From: an uncultured Chromatiaceae bacterium
GTDB lineage: Bacteria > Pseudomonadota > Gammaproteobacteria > Enterobacterales > Alteromonadaceae
DNA: 6,430 nucleotides
Direction: 5' to 3'
NCBI GenBank assembly: GCA_946482615.1
Contig: CAMLSF010000191.1
Span: forward strand, 1 to 6,430
Below, in pieces: positions 1 to 6,055 of this stretch. The position numbers and the translations under genes were made by a program. Positions within the stretch are counted from its first letter, which is position 1. The number at the start of each line of letters is the position of its first letter. The notes below the pieces were generated by a model that saw nothing but the letters and a program-made list of their open reading frames with translations, was not told the origin of the DNA and made no database searches.

Positions 1-186
1 ATTGTTGCTGTGGATGCGGTGAAGCCTTCACCATACAGATTTATTTATCCTGAACACGAGCTTGGTGTCCACCATAAACCTAATGTTTTCGGAGTTTTCC
101 TCCTTTTAGCTGCGCTTTTTCTAGCTTATTCTTTGTATTCGCAGAGGCAAGAGCAAAAAGATGATAAGTTGCGTTCGAAATCTTAG
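1..186 (+). CDS. 3' end of an unidentified membrane protein gene (partial)
   Basis: The frame starting at position 1 is open from the window edge to a TAG at 184-186, giving 61 residues of a C-terminus whose start lies outside the window. The first 28 residues are polar with several prolines and histidines (for example 'YPEHELGVHHKPN'). Residues about 29-46 ('VFGVFLLLAALFLAYSLY') form a convincing single transmembrane helix. The last 15 residues are strongly charged (SQRQEQKDDKLRSKS), as expected of a cytoplasmic tail after a final helix. I do not recognise the family. The helix-plus-charged-tail arrangement supports real coding, but 61 open codons can also occur by chance. An overlapping minus-strand ORF at 80-277 has less protein-like content and was not preferred. 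Confidence 0.5.
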   Translation: MVAVDAVKPSPYRFIYPEHELGVHHKPNVFGVFLLLAALFLAYSLYSQRQEQKDDKLRSKS

Positions 187-362
187 CTAGCAGCTTCAGA
201 TTCGTAGGCTGCACTCGCCACGACGTTGCAGTGTCAGCTTTCTGACTGTTAAAGGAGCTTGCATGCGATCTGTACAAATTGTATCGGTCGGCTGTTTTAT
301 GATCTCAGAATTGTTCGTTGAATTAGAGGTATATTGACGTTACGTTGATATGAGTAAACATC
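187..362. other. Intergenic stretch, mostly featureless
   Basis: These 176 bases separate the left partial gene from the acetyltransferase. They hold a small stem (GTCAG 233-237 with CTGAC 242-246, four-base loop CTTT) and a short ORF with a strong ribosome binding site, listed separately. A TATATT at 330-335 resembles a -10 element but has no well-spaced -35 partner, so I do not call a promoter. No T-tract terminator follows the TAG at 184-186. No integron attachment site or insertion-sequence end was seen. Confidence 0.4.
263..337 (+). CDS. Possible 24-residue small protein or leader peptide
   Basis: An ATG at 263 follows AAAGGAG (251-257) with a five-base gap, the best Shine-Dalgarno in the window. 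The ORF runs 24 codons to TGA at 335-337 and encodes 'MRSVQIVSVGCFMISELF' followed by VELEVY, a short, rather hydrophobic peptide. It ends 25 bases before the ATG of the acetyltransferase at 363, so it could be a leader peptide coupled to that gene. It could also be the relic start of a decayed gene, or chance. No homolog is recognised. The only evidence is the ribosome binding site and the position. Confidence 0.25.
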   Translation: MRSVQIVSVGCFMISELFVELEVY

Positions 363-836
363 ATGAAATTATCCCTACGCACCCCAACCACCAATGACTA
401 CCTTGTTCTGGCATCATGGCTCCCTGATGCTGCGGCTTGCCGGCGCTGGGCTGGTCCGCGTTTGCCTTTTCCCTTTGCTGCTGAAGATTTACCTACACTA
501 TTGGCGTGGCCAGAGGGTGGGGAATCCAGTTATGCCTTGATTGATTCATCGGGTAGGCTTTGCGGCTTTGGTCAGCATTGGGTATTTCAAGCGGGTTCTG
601 TGCATCTGGGGCGGATTATTGTTGCACCAAACACCCGAGGTTGTGGATATGGTCGGGAGCTGTGCCAGCACCTTATCACAGCAGCACTGAATACTACTTC
701 AGCAACTGCTGGTACTTTGCGGGTCTATAGAGATAATCAGGTTGCGGTGAAGCTCTATTCGAGCCTTGGCTTTGTTGAATGTGCTGCCGAGTCCACAGTT
801 GATATGCTTTTTATGCGGGCAAAGGTTAATCGCTGA
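363..836 (+). CDS. GNAT-family N-acetyltransferase
   Basis: This 157-residue protein has the size of a single GNAT domain, a cytoplasmic enzyme that moves an acetyl group from acetyl-CoA to an amine. The acetyl-CoA pyrophosphate loop (motif A) is visible at residues 92-97 as R-G-C-G-Y-G, matching R/Q-x-x-G-x-G/A. It is preceded by the expected beta strand ('VHLGRIIVAPN') and followed by helix 'RELCQHLI'. Motif B is near the end as 'LRVYRDNQVAVKLYSSLGF', with the typical N-x-x-A-x-x-L-Y-x-x-L-G-F pattern. The N-terminal half ('LRTPTTNDYLVLASWLPD') is the acceptor-side region and does not reveal the substrate. The start at 363 has only a weak Shine-Dalgarno (GAGT, 352-355). It faces tetR tail to tail, so it is not part of the efflux operon. 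The family is secure; the substrate is unknown. Confidence 0.9.
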   Translation: MKLSLRTPTTNDYLVLASWLPDAAACRRWAGPRLPFPFAAEDLPTLLAWPEGGESSYALIDSSGRLCGFGQHWVFQAGSVHLGRIIVAPNTRGCGYGRELCQHLITAALNTTSATAGTLRVYRDNQVAVKLYSSLGFVECAAESTVDMLFMRAKVNR

Positions 837-917
837 ATTTGGGCAACTACAGTGACACTCTTTTTGCGGCTAAGTCTTAATGCAATAACAGAACTTCCAG
901 ATAGACTCTTAGCCAAA
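837..917. other. Convergent gap between acetyltransferase and tetR
   Basis: These 81 bases receive transcription from both sides. GGCTAAG at 868-874 is complementary to CTTAGCC at 908-914. Inside this pairing TCT (875-877) can pair with AGA (903-905), leaving a two-base bulge and a loop of about 25 bases. The flanking tracts are in the wrong order for intrinsic termination: TTTTT (861-865) precedes the stem and AAA (915-917) follows it on the top strand. A weak bidirectional stop signal is possible, but a standard terminator is not visible. Confidence 0.3.
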
Positions 918-1499
918 TTAGACGCTTGAGTGAACTGATCTCTTGGCACCTGTTAAAAACATCTTTTCCATGGTATCCAGCATATCTTTGCGGGCGATCC
1001 GACCGGATCGTTCCGAATTTACCAAAGCGGATAACATGCCTATCATCAACTCAGATAATGCTGCTGCACTGATATCAACACGGAAAAAACCTTCCTGTTG
1101 TCCTCGCAAAAAAAATTGATCAAAGATGGCCTCATACTCGACCCAGCGATGTTCAGTGTCTGATGCTTCTAACAGTTGTGGCTCCCAGGTATTGGACACA
1201 AAAACAAAAAGTTCTTTGTGGTTCAAATGACCTTCAATCAAAGCGCGGAAGGCTTGAGGAACAGGGGCTGTGTCCAGCTCAGCTGCGGCAATAACCAAAT
1301 CAAACTGGCGCACAGATTCAGAAAACAAACGTTCGATGATGTTATCCCGGGTTGGGCACATCCGATACAAAGTGGCTTTACTGACACCAACAGCTTTGGC
1401 CAACTCCAGTAAAGACGCTCTGGGGTTATCGACCATAGCCATAGCAACAGCCAACAACAAGGGATCTGTAGCTTCACTTTTTGTCATCATCTTATCCAT
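918..1499 (-). CDS. TetR/AcrR-family transcriptional repressor of the divergent efflux operon
   Basis: This 193-residue protein has the usual TetR length. The N-terminal DNA-binding domain spans residues about 12-58. Its helix-turn-helix is at about 29-48 ('SLLELAKAVGVSKATLYR'), very close to the family pattern of L-x-x-I/L-A-x-x-x-G-V-S-x-x-T-L-Y. Right after it, 'RMCPTRDNIIERLF' occupies the place where most relatives have an aromatic H-Y-F before P-S/T-K/R. The remaining residues are the divergent, helical ligand-binding and dimer domain. The gene is divergent from the adaptor gene, and a 38-bp palindrome lies between them, so autorepression and repression of the pump are inferred. The ATG at 1499 lacks a clear Shine-Dalgarno. 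The in-frame ATGs at 1490 and 1487 are alternatives; the latter has GGA seven bases upstream, so the true protein may begin 'MTKSEATDP' and be 189 residues. Confidence 0.9.
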   Translation of the reverse strand: MDKMMTKSEATDPLLLAVAMAMVDNPRASLLELAKAVGVSKATLYRMCPTRDNIIERLFSESVRQFDLVIAAAELDTAPVPQAFRALIEGHLNHKELFVFVSNTWEPQLLEASDTEHRWVEYEAIFDQFFLRGQQEGFFRVDISAAALSELMIGMLSALVNSERSGRIARKDMLDTMEKMFLTGAKRSVHSSV

Positions 1500-1547
1500 A
1501 TCAACACAACTGCCCGGAGCATTCTACGTGGTTAACCGCTGTTAATC

Positions 1548-1576
1548 ACTATACTTTTGCTTTTTCAAAGAATCAA
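1548..1576 (-). promoter_or_regulatory. Predicted tetR promoter
   Basis: On the minus strand TTGATT (1576 down to 1571) is a 4/6 match to the -35 consensus. It is followed after exactly 17 bp by TATAGT (1553 down to 1548), a 5/6 match to the -10 consensus. The expected start point is near 1541, about 40 bases before the tetR ATG. The -35 lies inside the left arm of the operator palindrome, which fits autorepression. This is a match by eye and has not been tested. Confidence 0.6.
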
Positions 1577-1605
1577 ATGAATCGATATTGATTCATTTGA
1601 TTCTT
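1568..1605. promoter_or_regulatory. 38-bp palindromic operator, probable TetR-family binding site
   Basis: The left arm (1568-1583) and right arm (1590-1605) are exact reverse complements over 16 bp. The central six bases GATATT add two more symmetric pairs and only one mismatch (1584/1589). Each arm contains GAATC (or its complement GATTC) twice at a 9-bp pitch: 1570, 1579, 1590 and 1599. The inner part reads TGAATC-N6-GATTCA. It is far longer than the 15-20 bp needed by one TetR dimer, which suggests two dimers or overlapping sites. It lies between tetR and the efflux operon and covers the -35 of both predicted promoters. Confidence 0.85.
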
Positions 1606-1616
1606 GGTGGTATCGT
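1588..1616 (+). promoter_or_regulatory. Predicted efflux operon promoter
   Basis: TTGATT (1588-1593, 4/6) is followed after 17 bp by TATCGT (1611-1616, 4/6). The predicted transcript starts around 1623, leaving about 32 bases before the adaptor ATG at 1655. The -35 is inside the right half of the palindrome, so repressor binding would block RNA polymerase. Both boxes are weaker than those of the tetR promoter. Confidence 0.5.
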
Positions 1617-1640
1617 GCCAAGCTTCGAATTGGGGGTTAA

Positions 1641-1646
1641 AAGAGG
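1641..1646 (+). promoter_or_regulatory. Ribosome binding site fixing the adaptor start
   Basis: AAGAGG lies eight bases before the ATG at 1655. It favours that start over the in-frame TTG at 1604, which lies inside the operator and upstream of the predicted -10 element, so it would not be on the transcript. Confidence 0.7.
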
Positions 1647-1654
1647 TCGTGCTG

Positions 1655-2812
1655 ATGGGTAAGGGTAAAGAGCTGCTGGCTATCACTTTGGCCATAGTAC
1701 TAATGGGTTGCACATCAGAGCCTGTGGCTGAAGCCGGTACTGAGGTAAAAACTGCTGATGCCATAGTGGTAACAAAAGCGCCGCTGGACATCACCGAAGA
1801 TTTGCCTGGACGAGTGACTGCAGTTCGTCAGGCGGAAGTTCGCGCCCGTGTTGCTGGCATAGTGCTCAAACGTGAATTTGTCGAAGGAAGTCTGGTCAGT
1901 GCTGGTCAGGTGTTGTTCCAGCTGGATCCTGCTCCTCTGCAAGTGGCACTGGCAAAGGCCCAGGCTGAACTGGCAAAAGCCAAAGCGGCCCGGCAGGAAG
2001 CCGACGATCTGCTGAGGCGCTATAAGCCACTAGTGGCCACAGCCACAGTAAGTCAGCAGCAATTTGATAGCGCAAAAACCAACCTGCTCAGCGCAACTGC
2101 CGCAGTTCAGGCTGCAGAGGCGGATCTGGACAATGCCAAACTGAATCTTAGCTACACCAGAGTCACTGCTCCTATTGCAGGCCGCATCGGCAGAGCTTTG
2201 GTCAGTGAAGGTGCATTAGTCGGTCAGAACGAGGCGACTCAATTGGCCGTCATTCATCAGCTGGCCCCTGTGTATGTCGACATGAATTTATCCTCAGGCA
2301 GTGAAATGCAACGCCAGCACAGCTTAAAGCAAGGTTATGGCCAGGTGGTCAATCAACTGAACATTCTGGATAACGCCGGGCAGTCAGCTCAGCAGGGACA
2401 GGTATTATTCGCCGAAAGTCAGGTCGATCAACATACCGGAACTTTAACGCTCAGGGGCGAATTTGCCAACAAAGATCACCAGCTGTTACCCGGCATGTAT
2501 GTCAAAGTCCGGACCCGGCTTGGTTTTGTGCCAGATGCTATTCTGATACCACAGCGGGCTTTGAGCCGGGATCATCAGGGTCAGCAATGGGTCTGGGTAC
2601 AGAACAAAAAAGGTGAAGCTGAACCCAGGGAAGTCCGCACTGGCGTGATGCTGGGTAAGGATTGGCAGATCACTGAAGGTCTTGCCGCAGGCGATATTGT
2701 ACTGACCAGCGCCACCTCACAGCTGCAAGCTGGAGACGAAGTGCAGGTACAGCTGGCTGATGATGTTAAGCACACAGCTACTACAGCGTCTTCCGTTTCT
2801 GGTTCACTCTGA
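1655..2812 (+). CDS. RND efflux periplasmic adaptor (membrane fusion) lipoprotein, AcrA-like
   Basis: This 385-residue protein is the periplasmic bridge between an RND pump and an outer-membrane channel. Residues 1-18 are a short lipoprotein signal ending in the lipobox L-M-G-C, with Cys19 as the lipidation site, as in AcrA. Next come a first barrel strand region ('EDLPGRVTAVRQAEVRAR'), then the first lipoyl half ('VAGIVLKREFVEGSLVSAGQ'). A long alpha-hairpin rich in Ala, Lys, Glu and Gln spans about residues 90-165. A second lipoyl half follows ('TRVTAPIAGRIGRALVSEG'), then beta-barrel and membrane-proximal domains. The hairpin tip carries the TolC-docking motif R122, L126, S133 ('RYKPLVATATVSQQQ'), with the same spacing as in AcrA. 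The stop is ten bases before the pump ATG, so the two are co-transcribed. Symbol withheld because orthology cannot be settled. Confidence 0.95.
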   Translation: MGKGKELLAITLAIVLMGCTSEPVAEAGTEVKTADAIVVTKAPLDITEDLPGRVTAVRQAEVRARVAGIVLKREFVEGSLVSAGQVLFQLDPAPLQVALAKAQAELAKAKAARQEADDLLRRYKPLVATATVSQQQFDSAKTNLLSATAAVQAAEADLDNAKLNLSYTRVTAPIAGRIGRALVSEGALVGQNEATQLAVIHQLAPVYVDMNLSSGSEMQRQHSLKQGYGQVVNQLNILDNAGQSAQQGQVLFAESQVDQHTGTLTLRGEFANKDHQLLPGMYVKVRTRLGFVPDAILIPQRALSRDHQGQQWVWVQNKKGEAEPREVRTGVMLGKDWQITEGLAAGDIVLTSATSQLQAGDEVQVQLADDVKHTATTASSVSGSL

Positions 2813-2822
2813 GATAAATCAC

Positions 2823-5800
2823 ATGTCCGAGTTTTTTATATCCCGCCCTAAATTTGCATGGGTAGTGGCCATTTTTATTACTTTGGCAGGGCTTTTTGCT
2901 TTGCCTTATCTGCCTGTTGCACAGTTTCCTGTGGTTGCACCACCGCAAATAATAGTGACTGCAACTTACCCCGGTGCTTCTGCCGAAGTGATGGTTGAGT
3001 CTGTTACTTCTGTGATCGAAGAAGAGCTCAATGGCATCAAAGATATGCTTTATTTTGAGTCGTCCAGCGGTTCTTCTGGTTCTGCAGACATTACAGTCAC
3101 TTTCAAACCGGGAACTTCTGTTGCTGTCGCTCAGATGGAAGTGCAGAACAGCCTGAAAAAAGCTGAATCCAGGTTGCCTGCGGCTGTGACTCAGCAAGGC
3201 CTGCAGGTGGAGGAGTCCAGCGCTGGTTTTCTGATGTTTTATGCGCTGAGTTACAAAGAGGATGATGGTTCTAAATCCACGGTGGCCTTGTCTGAGTTTG
3301 CCACCCGTTCGCTGAATAAAGAAATACGCAGGGTAGAGGGCGTAGGAAAGTTGCAATTTTTCTCCTCAGAAGCCGCGATGCGAGTCTGGCTGGATACACA
3401 AAAGCTGGTGTCCTACGGTTTGTCTGTTGAGGATGTCAGTAGTGCGATCCGGACTCAAAATATTCAGGTGCCAGCCGGAAGCTTTGGCAGCAGTCCTGGC
3501 AACACAGAGCAGGAAGTCAGTGCATCTATAGTGCTGGATGGCACACTAAAAACAGTGGAAGACTTTGGCCAAATCCTGCTTCGAACCACAACCAATGGTG
3601 CGGCGCTTTACCTCAAAGACGTGGCTCGTATAGAAATTGGCATGCAAGATTACAATTTCAATACCAGGCTCAATGGTAAAAATGCGGTCATTGCGGCCAT
3701 TCAGTTGGCGCCAGGTGCCAACGCTATCCGTACCGTAGATGCAGTCAAAGCCAGATTAGATCAGTTGAGTCAGTATCTGCCGTCCGATATGGAACTGTCA
3801 GTGCCTTATGACACCTCAAGGTTTGTCAAAGCGGCCATTGAAAAAGTGGTATTCACCTTACTGGAAGCCATAGCACTGGTTTTTCTGGTGATGTTAGTGT
3901 TTTTGCAAAACCTGCGTTATACCCTGATCCCAACACTGGTGGTGCCGGTTTGTCTGATGGGAACCTTTGCTGTGATGTACCTGCTGGGCTTTTCCGTCAA
4001 TATGATGACGATGTTTGGTATGGTTTTGGCCATAGGTATTCTGGTGGACGATGCCATAGTGGTGGTGGAAAACGTCGATCGGCTGATGCTGGAGGAGGGC
4101 CTGACACCTAAGCAAGCGACACAAAAGGCGATGAAGCAGGTGTCAGGTGCCATAGTGGGGATCACGCTGGTGCTGAGCGCGGTATTTTTACCTTTGGCCT
4201 TTATGAGTGGTTCAGTCGGCGTTATTTATCAGCAGTTTTCTATGGCTCTGGCGGTGTCTATTTTATTGTCCGGTTTTTTGGCTCTGACCCTGACACCAGC
4301 TTTGTGCGCAAGTTTATTAAAACCCATGGATGGTGCCAGGCAGCTGAATAAATCAGGTTTTTTTGGCTGGTTTAACAGCTATTTTGCCAAACTGACTTCT
4401 GGCTACAGCAAGCTGAACCAGCGCCTGATCCAGCGGGCTGGTCGCTTTATGTTGCTTTATAGCCTGTTGATTGTTGTTTTAGTTTACGCTTATCGCACAG
4501 TGCCTGAGTCTTTTGTGCCTGAAGAAGATCAGGGCTCACTGATGGTGGATGTTCAGCTTCCGGCAGGCGCAACCTTTGGCCGCACTGAAAAGGCTGTGGC
4601 TCAGGTCGAAGATTATTTAAGCAGCCGTGACAGCATGAAGTGGGTGACCTCAGTGATGGGCTTTAGTTTCTCCGGAACCGGGGAAAATGCCGCTATTTTG
4701 TTTCCGGATTTAAAAGACTGGTCAGAACGCACTGAGCAGCAGTCTGTTGCCGCTGAAACTGAGCTGCTCAATGCCCATTTTGCTGACTTTAAGCAGGCTA
4801 CTGTGATGGCTATGGCGCCTCCAGCCATAGAGGGATTAGGTAGTTCGGGTGGTTTTTCCTTACGCCTGTTGGACAGAACCGGAGTAGGTCGGCAGCAAAT
4901 GCAGTTGGCTTTGGATACAGTGTTAAGCAAAGCCAATCAGTCGCCTGCTATTGCCTATGCCATGATGGAAGGATTGCAGGATGCTCCCACATTGCAACTT
5001 GCTGTGGACAGAGCCAAAGCGGATGCTATGGGTGTGTCCTTTCATGCGATCAGTGATGCGGTATCAACGGCTTTTGGCTCAGCCATGCTGAACGATTTTA
5101 ACCATCAAGGCAGGCTGCAAAGGGTGGTGGTTCAGGCGCAGAGTGAGCAACTTATGACGCCGCAGAGTCTGCTGCAACTGCACGTGCCATCCCGTAATGG
5201 CAATCAGGTCCCTGTCAGCTCTTTCGCCAGCCTGGAGTGGACAAATACACCTGTGCAGCTGTCCCGTTACAATGGCTATCCGTCATTTAGCATCTCTGGC
5301 GATGCCAAGCCAGGTGCCAGCAGCGGTCAGGCCATGAAGGAAATGGAACAAATCATCTCGGCCTTGCCTCAAGGCGTAGGTTATGAGTGGACTGGTTTGT
5401 CTTATCAGGAGAAATTGTCAGGCTCTCAGGTCTCGCTTTTGATCAGTCTGTCGATTCTGGTGGTGTTTTTAGTGTTGGTGGCTTTGTATGAAAGCTGGTC
5501 TATTCCGCTTTCGGTGTTGCTGATAGTTCCGGTTGGGGCGCTTGGTTCAGTAATGGCTGTGGCGGTGCTGGAACTGACTAACAATGTGTATTTCAAAGTG
5601 GGGCTTATTACTATTATTGGACTGTCGGCGAAAAACGCTATTCTGATCATAGAGTTTGCCAAAGAGCTGCATCATCAGGGGCTGTCTTATGCGCAAGCCG
5701 TGTTGCAAGCGGCTCGCATGAGATTTAGGCCTATAGTGATGACATCCGTTGCTTTTATGCTTGGTGTACTGCCTCTTACTGTGGCCACAGGTCCGGGCGC

Positions 5801-5948
5801 GGCAAGTCAGCAAGCTCTGGGCAGCAGTGTGATGGGTGGTATGCTCAGCGCTACTATATTGGGTGTTGTACTGGTGCCAGTGTTTTACGTTTGGGTGATG
5901 GCCTTGTTTAAAAAGAAAGTTGTAGTGGATATCTCAGTGAACAGCTGA
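2823..5948 (+). CDS. RND-family (HAE1) multidrug efflux pump, AcrB/AdeB-like inner-membrane transporter
   Basis: This 1041-residue protein has the normal length for a proton-driven HAE1 pump that exports amphiphilic drugs, dyes and detergents as a trimer. Twelve helices can be placed: TM1 near 11-29, TM2-6 between about 335 and 500, TM7 near 540, TM8-12 from about 870 to 1030, with two large periplasmic loops between. The proton relay is intact: D409 and D410 in TM4 ('GILVDDAIVVVENV'), K937 in TM10 ('GLSAKNAILIIEF'), R967 and T974 in TM11. By alignment to AcrB, pocket phenylalanines F136, F178, F615, F617 and F628 correspond to F136, F180, F614, F616 and F627, while AcrB F610 is T609. The start at 2823 gives the family N-terminus 'MSEFFISRPKFAW'; an upstream in-frame ATG at 2760 lies within the adaptor gene and is unlikely. 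The Shine-Dalgarno is weak (GAG at 2811-2813, overlapping the adaptor stop), suggesting coupled translation. Confidence 0.96.
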   Translation: MSEFFISRPKFAWVVAIFITLAGLFALPYLPVAQFPVVAPPQIIVTATYPGASAEVMVESVTSVIEEELNGIKDMLYFESSSGSSGSADITVTFKPGTSVAVAQMEVQNSLKKAESRLPAAVTQQGLQVEESSAGFLMFYALSYKEDDGSKSTVALSEFATRSLNKEIRRVEGVGKLQFFSSEAAMRVWLDTQKLVSYGLSVEDVSSAIRTQNIQVPAGSFGSSPGNTEQEVSASIVLDGTLKTVEDFGQILLRTTTNGAALYLKDVARIEIGMQDYNFNTRLNGKNAVIAAIQLAPGANAIRTVDAVKARLDQLSQYLPSDMELSVPYDTSRFVKAAIEKVVFTLLEAIALVFLVMLVFLQNLRYTLIPTLVVPVCLMGTFAVMYLLGFSVNMMTMFGMVLAIGILVDDAIVVVENVDRLMLEEGLTPKQATQKAMKQVSGAIVGITLVLSAVFLPLAFMSGSVGVIYQQFSMALAVSILLSGFLALTLTPALCASLLKPMDGARQLNKSGFFGWFNSYFAKLTSGYSKLNQRLIQRAGRFMLLYSLLIVVLVYAYRTVPESFVPEEDQGSLMVDVQLPAGATFGRTEKAVAQVEDYLSSRDSMKWVTSVMGFSFSGTGENAAILFPDLKDWSERTEQQSVAAETELLNAHFADFKQATVMAMAPPAIEGLGSSGGFSLRLLDRTGVGRQQMQLALDTVLSKANQSPAIAYAMMEGLQDAPTLQLAVDRAKADAMGVSFHAISDAVSTAFGSAMLNDFNHQGRLQRVVVQAQSEQLMTPQSLLQLHVPSRNGNQVPVSSFASLEWTNTPVQLSRYNGYPSFSISGDAKPGASSGQAMKEMEQIISALPQGVGYEWTGLSYQEKLSGSQVSLLISLSILVVFLVLVALYESWSIPLSVLLIVPVGALGSVMAVAVLELTNNVYFKVGLITIIGLSAKNAILIIEFAKELHHQGLSYAQAVLQAARMRFRPIVMTSVAFMLGVLPLTVATGPGAASQQALGSSVMGGMLSATILGVVLVPVFYVWVMALFKKKVVVDISVNS

Positions 5949-5957
5949 TTATCCACA
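5949..5957 (+). promoter_or_regulatory. Single perfect DnaA box
   Basis: TTATCCACA starts at the first base after the pump stop codon and equals the strongest DnaA-binding nonamer. No second box, AT-rich unwinding element or replication gene is nearby, so this is not an origin. It may be a chromosomal DnaA titration or regulatory site, or chance. Confidence 0.35.
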
Positions 5958-5999
5958 GGTCAGGACATGTAAAAAGTGCTTCCGACTTCATAGTTAAGT

Positions 6000-6016
6000 C
6001 TTAAGTTTGTCTTAAG
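6000..6016 (+). promoter_or_regulatory. PmrA/BasR-type response-regulator box
   Basis: CTTAAG (6000-6005), five bases, then CTTAAG (6011-6016) is an exact match to the known PmrA box pattern, two half-sites 11 bp apart on one face of the helix. A further half-site, GTTAAG (5993-5998), lies just upstream but out of register. The box ends 44 bases before the ATG of the downstream phosphotransferase gene. A PmrA-like regulator (OmpR/PhoB family) binding here is inferred; the regulator itself is not in the window. Confidence 0.6.
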
Positions 6017-6026
6017 TATCCACTTC

Positions 6027-6032
6027 TATGCT
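6027..6032 (+). promoter_or_regulatory. Candidate -10 element for the phosphotransferase gene
   Basis: TATGCT matches the -10 consensus at 4/6 and begins ten bases after the PmrA-type box. That puts the box about where a -35 would be, with no good -35 of its own. This is the arrangement of activator-dependent promoters used by OmpR-family regulators. The predicted start would be near 6039. Confidence 0.35.
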
Positions 6033-6055
6033 GGCCTCAATGAAAAACTGAGGCC
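6033..6055 (+). promoter_or_regulatory. Hairpin covering the Shine-Dalgarno of the next gene
   Basis: GGCCTCA (6033-6039) and TGAGGCC (6049-6055) form a perfect 7-bp, GC-rich stem with a nine-base A-rich loop. The 3' arm contains GAGG (6050-6053), the likely ribosome binding site of the ATG at 6061. No U-tract follows, so it is not a standard terminator. In a transcript that includes both arms it would hide the ribosome binding site. Confidence 0.5.

Noticed and set aside
18..32. Short palindrome GGTGAAG-C-CTTCACC
   Set aside because: It lies inside the partial coding frame, has a one-base loop and no T-tract. Probably incidental.
80..277. 65-codon minus-strand ORF
   Set aside because: It overlaps a more convincing membrane-protein tail on the plus strand, has no recognisable domain and no clear ribosome binding site.
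187..362. Integron cassette attachment site or mobile-element end near the left edge
   Set aside because: No matching core sites, no paired inverted repeats of suitable size, and no integrase or transposase are present.
1570..1603. Four GANTC sites suggesting CcrM-type methylation control
   Set aside because: CcrM control is known in Alphaproteobacteria, while this window looks gammaproteobacterial. The sites are explained by the symmetry of the operator.
1568..1605. Palindrome read as an intrinsic terminator
   Set aside because: It is AT-rich, lies upstream of both divergent genes, has no following U-tract, and contains promoter elements. An operator fits better.
1604..1654. Longer adaptor reading from a TTG at 1604
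   Set aside because: The codon lies inside the operator and upstream of the predicted -10. The ATG at 1655 has a good ribosome binding site and gives a proper lipoprotein signal peptide.
2760..2822. N-terminal extension of the pump from the ATG at 2760
   Set aside because: It would overlap the adaptor gene by 53 bases and add 21 residues before the standard family N-terminus, which begins at 2823.
2781..3356. 191-codon ORF on the minus strand within the pump gene
   Set aside because: It is a shadow frame opposite a well-supported pump N-terminal region and has no recognisable domain.
5949..5999. Terminator after the pump gene
   Set aside because: Only a poor, mismatched stem can be drawn between about 5959 and 5987, with no T-run after it.
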